DNA of 9,202 nt, taken from positions 1-9,202 of the forward strand of contig CALJCU010000603.1 in the NCBI GenBank assembly GCA_938023885.1, in the 5' to 3' direction. The first letter of the stretch is position 1, and every line of letters starts with the position of its first letter. The DNA comes from an uncultured Prevotella sp. (lineage in GTDB: Bacteria > Bacteroidota > Bacteroidia > Bacteroidales > Bacteroidaceae). The notes under the pieces were generated by a model. It did no database searches. It worked only from the letters and a program-made list of their open reading frames with translations, and had not been told where the DNA came from. A program made the translations under genes and the position numbers. Of this stretch, positions 6,497-9,202 are shown one piece after another.

Positions 6497-6688
6497 TTAT
6501 TTCTCGAGCATTCTCTTTTGATCTTCAAAGTCTTGAAGAATCTCTTTAAGAGCGGGATGATCTTTGGCAACAATAATTGCTGTATATATTACTTCGTCTT
6601 CAATTCTGGCACTTGCAGTCCGGATAGTAAATTGTTCATCAGCCTCTTTCTCAAACCTGCTGTCATCTTGCCAATGAGAAACCCAAAA
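6497..6688 (-). pseudogene. C-terminal fragment of an unidentified gene
   Basis: An open frame of 63 codons ends in TAA (6497-6499) and is bounded upstream by TAG (6689-6691). It has no usable start codon. The peptide looks like real coding sequence, rich in charged residues and with helix-strand-helix character: FEKEADEQF, then TASARIEDEVIYTAIIVAKD, then HPALKEILQDFEDQKRMLEK at the end. I do not recognise the family. Its upstream edge runs into the group II intron relic, which lies on the other strand, so I infer that the 5' part of this gene was lost by the intron insertion or by later deletion. It could instead be a chance frame of 63 codons. Confidence 0.4.
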
Positions 6689-6762
6689 CTAAGGTGAGGA
6701 ATCTTGTGAAATGTGGCATTGACCAATATAAGGCCTACCAAAATGGGGTAATACATGATTAG
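6679..6762 (+). pseudogene. group II intron maturase fragment
   Basis: The frame reads KPKTKVRNLVKCGIDQYKAY, then QNG, and then VIHD before a TAG at 6760-6762. The first part matches the well-known segment of group II intron-encoded proteins that reads roughly PKTRIRxLxKxGIxxxKAYxxG and is followed by TRKGYW. Here the TRKGYW part and the remaining C-terminus are missing, so there is an internal deletion just after the glycine. Upstream the frame stays open only to a TAA at 6628-6630. The fragment encodes no functional domain. Confidence 0.7.
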
Positions 6763-6775
6763 GTTGTTGGGAGGA

Positions 6776-6807
6776 ACCGCCGTATGCCGAACGGCACGTA
6801 CGGTGGT
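6776..6807 (+). ncRNA. group II intron domain V
   Basis: A 32-nt hairpin with a 9-bp lower stem (6776-6784 with 6799-6807, one G-U pair), a two-base CG bulge (6797-6798), a 4-bp upper stem TGCC/GGCA and a GAAC loop. The CGC at 6778-6780 or 6779-6781 region occupies the place of the catalytic triad. This is the textbook shape of the catalytic core of group II introns, with no damage visible. Confidence 0.85.
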
Positions 6808-6809
6808 GT

Positions 6810-6877
6810 GAGAGGTCAGTAAACACGAAAGTAGGAGATAAGCACCTGTGATTAGTGTGTTTACCTCCTACTCGATT
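6810..6877 (+). ncRNA. group II intron domain VI and 3' splice end
   Basis: GAGAGG (6810-6815) pairs with CCT and CTC around a bulged A6870, the predicted branch point. Above it GTAAACAC (6819-6826) pairs perfectly with GTGTTTAC (6857-6864), enclosing a 30-nt apical region. The intron would end at 6876 or 6877. A second 8-nt complementarity, AGTAGGAG (6830-6837) with CTCCTACT (6865-6872), could compete with the branch-point helix. Confidence 0.75.
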
Positions 6878-6895
6878 AATGATGTAAGACTAATC

Positions 6896-7897
6896 TTAGT
6901 CTGCAGACAGAGAGAAACGCTTGAAAGCGACGACCTTCAAACCTTTCTGCTGCTTGTCGAGCCACTGAGCAACGCTCTCCTTGGCACCCTCGTCACCGAA
7001 CTGGAACTCCTGATCAACGAGGCAGTTCTCCCTGTAGAACTTAGCCATACGACCCTTGGCGATATTCTGGATCATCTGCTCCTTGAGGTTAGCGGCAGCG
7101 GTCTCTGACACCTCCTTGCGGATCTGCCGAGCCTTGTCGGCATCCTCCTGAGAGAGCCAGCCCTTAGCGATGTTGCTGGCGATGTGATCGTCGCTGTCAA
7201 CGAGGTTGGTGTTGATGCCTGCCTTCTTCAGTGCGCCGTTAACCTGACGCTCCACCTGCTCCTCCTTGGTTTTCTCGATAGCGATGCGGAGCTCCTCGTC
7301 CTTGACAGACTGGGGAACGCTAGCCTCGTCGAGAGCAACCGGCTTCATGGCGGCAACCTGCATAGCCACCTTGTAGCCGGCCTCCTCGTTAGCGTCGGAG
7401 AGCTGTACCATCGTAGCGAGCGTGTGCTTGCGCATGTGGTCATAGACAGAGATGTCGGCACCCTCGAGAACGTTGTAGCCATCGAGCTCCATCTTCTCAC
7501 CTACGACACCAGAGCGGCGTGTGACAGCCTCTGTCACCGTGATGCCGTCCTTGGTCTTCAGCTCCTTCACCTCGTCGAGCGTGTGAGCCTTGGCAGCGAT
7601 AGCCAGGTCCAGAATCTCCTGGGTGAGGGCGATATAGTCAGCACCGTTGGCAACGAAGTCGGTCTCGCACTTCAAAGCGATCATAGCAGCGAAGCCATTG
7701 TCGTTCTTCACGAGTACGCAACCGTTGGATGTGGCACGGTCGGAACGCTTGGCAGCGATAGCCAGGCCGCGTTCGCGGACGAGCTCCACAGCCTTGTCGA
7801 TATCACCATTAGCTTCGGTGAGGGCTTTCTTACAGTCCTTCATGCCGGCACCTGTCATGGTGCGAAGCTTCTTGATGTCTTCAATTGTAACAGCCAT
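6896..7897 (-). CDS. tsf: translation elongation factor Ts
   Basis: EF-Ts releases GDP from EF-Tu so that it can bind GTP and aminoacyl-tRNA again. The N-terminal UBA-like module is clear: VTIEDIKKLRTMTGAGMKDC followed by KKALTEANGDIDKAVELVRERGL (23-45). The TDFV motif (79-82), whose Asp-Phe pair wedges into EF-Tu, is intact at its usual position. The 333-residue length is the longer two-subdomain form usual in Bacteroidetes. It starts at the ATG 7895-7897, 46 bp after the rpsB stop, in the conserved order rpsI-rpsB-tsf; the gap is rich in adenines on the coding strand, as often seen before starts in this phylum, where Shine-Dalgarno sequences are weak. The stop codon lies within a 7-bp inverted repeat and is followed closely by the group II intron relic. 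Confidence 0.96.
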   Translation of the reverse strand: MAVTIEDIKKLRTMTGAGMKDCKKALTEANGDIDKAVELVRERGLAIAAKRSDRATSNGCVLVKNDNGFAAMIALKCETDFVANGADYIALTQEILDLAIAAKAHTLDEVKELKTKDGITVTEAVTRRSGVVGEKMELDGYNVLEGADISVYDHMRKHTLATMVQLSDANEEAGYKVAMQVAAMKPVALDEASVPQSVKDEELRIAIEKTKEEQVERQVNGALKKAGINTNLVDSDDHIASNIAKGWLSQEDADKARQIRKEVSETAAANLKEQMIQNIAKGRMAKFYRENCLVDQEFQFGDEGAKESVAQWLDKQQKGLKVVAFKRFSLSAD

Positions 7898-7943
7898 AAT
7901 GTTGTTTTTCCTTTCTTATTTTTTGTTGTTTAGAGGGAATGTC

Positions 7944-8795
7944 TTACTCAGCTGCGGGAGCTGCCTCTTCCTCTGCCTTGGGAGCCTCAGCAGCCTGAGC
8001 CTCTTCAGCCTTAGGAGCGTCCTCACGGCGAGCGCGACGGTTGCGGTGACGGCCCTCAGTGGCCTCGCCCTGCTGCCCGGCGGCAGCCTTGTCGTCAGCC
8101 TTCTCAGCCTTGTGCTCCTCCAGACCCTCTGCGATAGCGGCGCAGCAGGCATCGAGAATCACTTCAATAGAGTCTTTGGCATCATCGTTGGCGGGGATGA
8201 CATAGTCGATGTTGCGGGGATCAGAGTTGGTATCCACAATACCGAACACAGGGATGCCCAGGCGGTTAGCCTCTTTCACTGCGATGTGCTCCTTCATCAC
8301 GTCAACGACGAAGAGGGCAGAGGGCAGGCGGTTAAGGTCGGCGATAGAACCGAGGTTCTTCTCCAGCTTAGCGCGCTGACGGTTGATCTGCAGCAGCTCA
8401 CGCTTTGAGAGGTTAGAGAATGTACCGTCGTTCATCATCTTGTCAATGTTTGCCATTTTCTTCACAGCCTTGCGGATAGTGGGGAAGTTGGTGAGCATGC
8501 CACCGGGCCAACGCTCGATGACGTACGGCATATTGACGCTGGCAGCCTTCTCAGCTACGATATCCTTAGCCTGCTTCTTAGTAGCGACGAAGAGAATCTT
8601 GCGACCGCTCTTGGCGATAGCCTTCAGAGCGTCAGCAGCCTCGTCAATCTTAGCTACGGTCTTGTTGAGGTCGATGATATGAATACCGTTGCGCTCCATG
8701 AAGATGTAAGGAGCCATTGCAGGATTCCACTTGCGCTTCAGATGGCCAAAGTGGCAACCTGCCTGAAGCAGCTGATCAAATGTTGTTCTAGACAT
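7944..8795 (-). CDS. rpsB: 30S ribosomal protein S2 (uS2)
   Basis: S2 binds the 30S head-body junction and helps recruit S1 where present. The core (about 1-226) has LLQAGCHFGHLKRKWNPAM (9-27), ERWPGGMLTNF (94-104), and the second family signature from PSALFVVDVMKEH (158-170) to NRLGIPVFGIVDTNSDP (177-193). Residues about 228-283 form an extension of low complexity: an acidic-basic KAEKADDKAAAG start, an arginine-rich stretch RHRNRRARRED (249-259) and an alternating Ala/Glu/Lys end. The tail is likely disordered. The ATG at 8793-8795 gives the typical MSRTTFDQLLQAG start. It lies between rpsI and tsf; a 105-bp gap upstream holds a candidate hairpin. Confidence 0.97.
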   Translation of the reverse strand: MSRTTFDQLLQAGCHFGHLKRKWNPAMAPYIFMERNGIHIIDLNKTVAKIDEAADALKAIAKSGRKILFVATKKQAKDIVAEKAASVNMPYVIERWPGGMLTNFPTIRKAVKKMANIDKMMNDGTFSNLSKRELLQINRQRAKLEKNLGSIADLNRLPSALFVVDVMKEHIAVKEANRLGIPVFGIVDTNSDPRNIDYVIPANDDAKDSIEVILDACCAAIAEGLEEHKAEKADDKAAAGQQGEATEGRHRNRRARREDAPKAEEAQAAEAPKAEEEAAPAAE

Positions 8796-8851
8796 TTTGT
8801 TTTCTTAAAATTGAATGGTTTACTTTCCTTTTGGATTCTTGTTCGAACCAG

Positions 8852-8880
8852 CAGGCAGGTAGCTCAAAGGATCCTGTCTG
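8852..8880. promoter_or_regulatory. candidate hairpin in the rpsI-rpsB gap
   Basis: In the 105-bp gap (8796-8900) CAGGCAGG (8852-8859) and CCTGTCTG (8873-8880) are complementary except at one position, with a 13-nt loop. In the rpsB transcript (minus strand) seven of eight positions pair and one A-C mismatch remains. A perfect palindrome GTTCGAAC lies beside it at 8841-8848. Leader structures before rpsB can act in S2 autoregulation in other phyla; a similar role here is a guess. I see no good TAnnTTTG box in this gap. Confidence 0.3.
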
Positions 8881-8900
8881 TTTGGATGCTAAACGGATGA

Positions 8901-9202
8901 TTAACGCTTACTGAACTGGAAGCGACGGCGTGCCTTTGGACGTCCTGGCTTCTTCCGCTCAACAGCACGGCTGTCACGGGTGAGGAAGCCGTTGTCCTTG
9001 AGGTTCTTCTTGTCTTCGGCGTTGATCTTCACCAAAGCGCGGGCGATGGCGAGACGAAGGGCCTGGCTCTGGCCAGTGTATCCGCCGCCGTCGAGGTTGG
9101 CCTTGATGTCGTACTGCCCTTCTACACCGAGCAACTGCAGTGGCTGTTTAACCACGTACTGCAGGATAGCTGATGGGAAGAATTCAGTTAAATCTTTCTT
9201 GT
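8901..9202 (-). CDS. rpsI: 30S ribosomal protein S9 (uS9), N-terminus beyond the window
   Basis: The frame is open from its stop (8901-8903) to the right edge, so the N-terminus is missing. The visible part begins KKDLTEFFPSAILQYVVKQP and continues with the S9 signature GGGYTGQSQALRLAIARAL and the basic end GRPKARRRFQFSKR. The SKR C-terminal tail reaches the P-site tRNA in the ribosome. A GTG at 9153-9155 is an internal valine and not the start, because the sequence before it is S9-like. It is upstream of rpsB in the common Bacteroidetes order, presumably with rplM further right. Confidence 0.95.
   Translation of the reverse strand, partial: KKDLTEFFPSAILQYVVKQPLQLLGVEGQYDIKANLDGGGYTGQSQALRLAIARALVKINAEDKKNLKDNGFLTRDSRAVERKKPGRPKARRRFQFSKR

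Larger units (their letters stand above)
6664..6877 (+). mobile_element. group II intron relic, 3' end only
   Basis: The segment contains, in the correct order, a scrap of an intron-encoded maturase (about 6670-6762), a complete domain V hairpin (6776-6807) and a domain VI helix with a bulged adenosine and the usual intron end CTACTCGATT (6868-6877). Domains I-III, most of the reverse transcriptase and the 5' intron boundary are absent, so it cannot splice or move by itself. The left edge is uncertain. It ends 18 bp before the tsf stop codon. Confidence 0.8.

Noticed and set aside
6522..6539. Inverted repeat TCTTCAA/TTGAAGA after ribD as a terminator
   Set aside because: It is AT-rich, has no proper U-run, and can be explained by codons of the antisense fragment.
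6887..6902. Inverted repeat AGACTAA/TTAGTCT over the tsf stop codon as a terminator
   Set aside because: The loop has only two bases and no T-run follows; a cruciform or chance palindrome is as likely.
7184..7933. Long plus-strand open frame opposite tsf
   Set aside because: It is the mirror of EF-Ts codons, with no family resemblance and no promoter; the same holds for the plus-strand frame at 527-1111 opposite argH.
8833..8880. tRNA-like sequence in the rpsI-rpsB gap (GTTCGAAC resembles a T-loop, GGTAGCTCA resembles a D-arm)
   Set aside because: No acceptor stem, anticodon arm or correct order could be built on either strand.

Overview
The window is a chromosomal segment of a Bacteroidales bacterium, most likely Prevotella or a close relative. 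The protein styles, the rpsI-rpsB-tsf order, a lipoprotein with an acidic stretch after the lipid-bearing Cys, and sigma boxes of the Bacteroidetes type (TAnnTTTG at -7, TTTG at -33) in place of -35/-10 boxes all point there. This is inference; no 16S or marker comparison was possible.

Layout. From 25 to 3006 a minus-strand operon reads pyrE, an SRPBCC-fold gene, argH and a cysteine-rich lipoprotein gene, with tiny gaps or overlap and a clear promoter at 3081-3111. From 3130 to 5304 a second minus-strand operon reads prmC, recX and comF, with gaps of 11 and 19 bp. ribD lies divergently at 5501-6487 on the plus strand. The 196-bp divergent region holds two overlapping promoter candidates and a 22-bp tandem repeat array that would lie in the ribD leader RNA. 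From 6488 to 6895 there is no intact gene. It holds an antisense C-terminal gene fragment and the 3' end of a degraded group II intron: a maturase scrap, domain V and domain VI. From 6896 to the right edge the minus strand carries the ribosomal set rpsI (cut by the edge), rpsB and tsf.

Functionally this is core metabolism and translation: pyrimidine and arginine biosynthesis (both use carbamoyl phosphate), riboflavin biosynthesis, release-factor methylation, RecA modulation, a ComF-type DNA-uptake protein, and the small-subunit proteins and elongation factor used in protein synthesis. I see no defence island, CRISPR array, prophage or biosynthetic cluster.

The unusual content is in the repeats and relics: a 7-bp tandem repeat inside the prmC reading frame that could cause frameshift switching, the 22-bp array before ribD, two copies of a short GC-rich palindromic dispersed repeat (window start and pyrE leader), and the group II intron remnant next to tsf.
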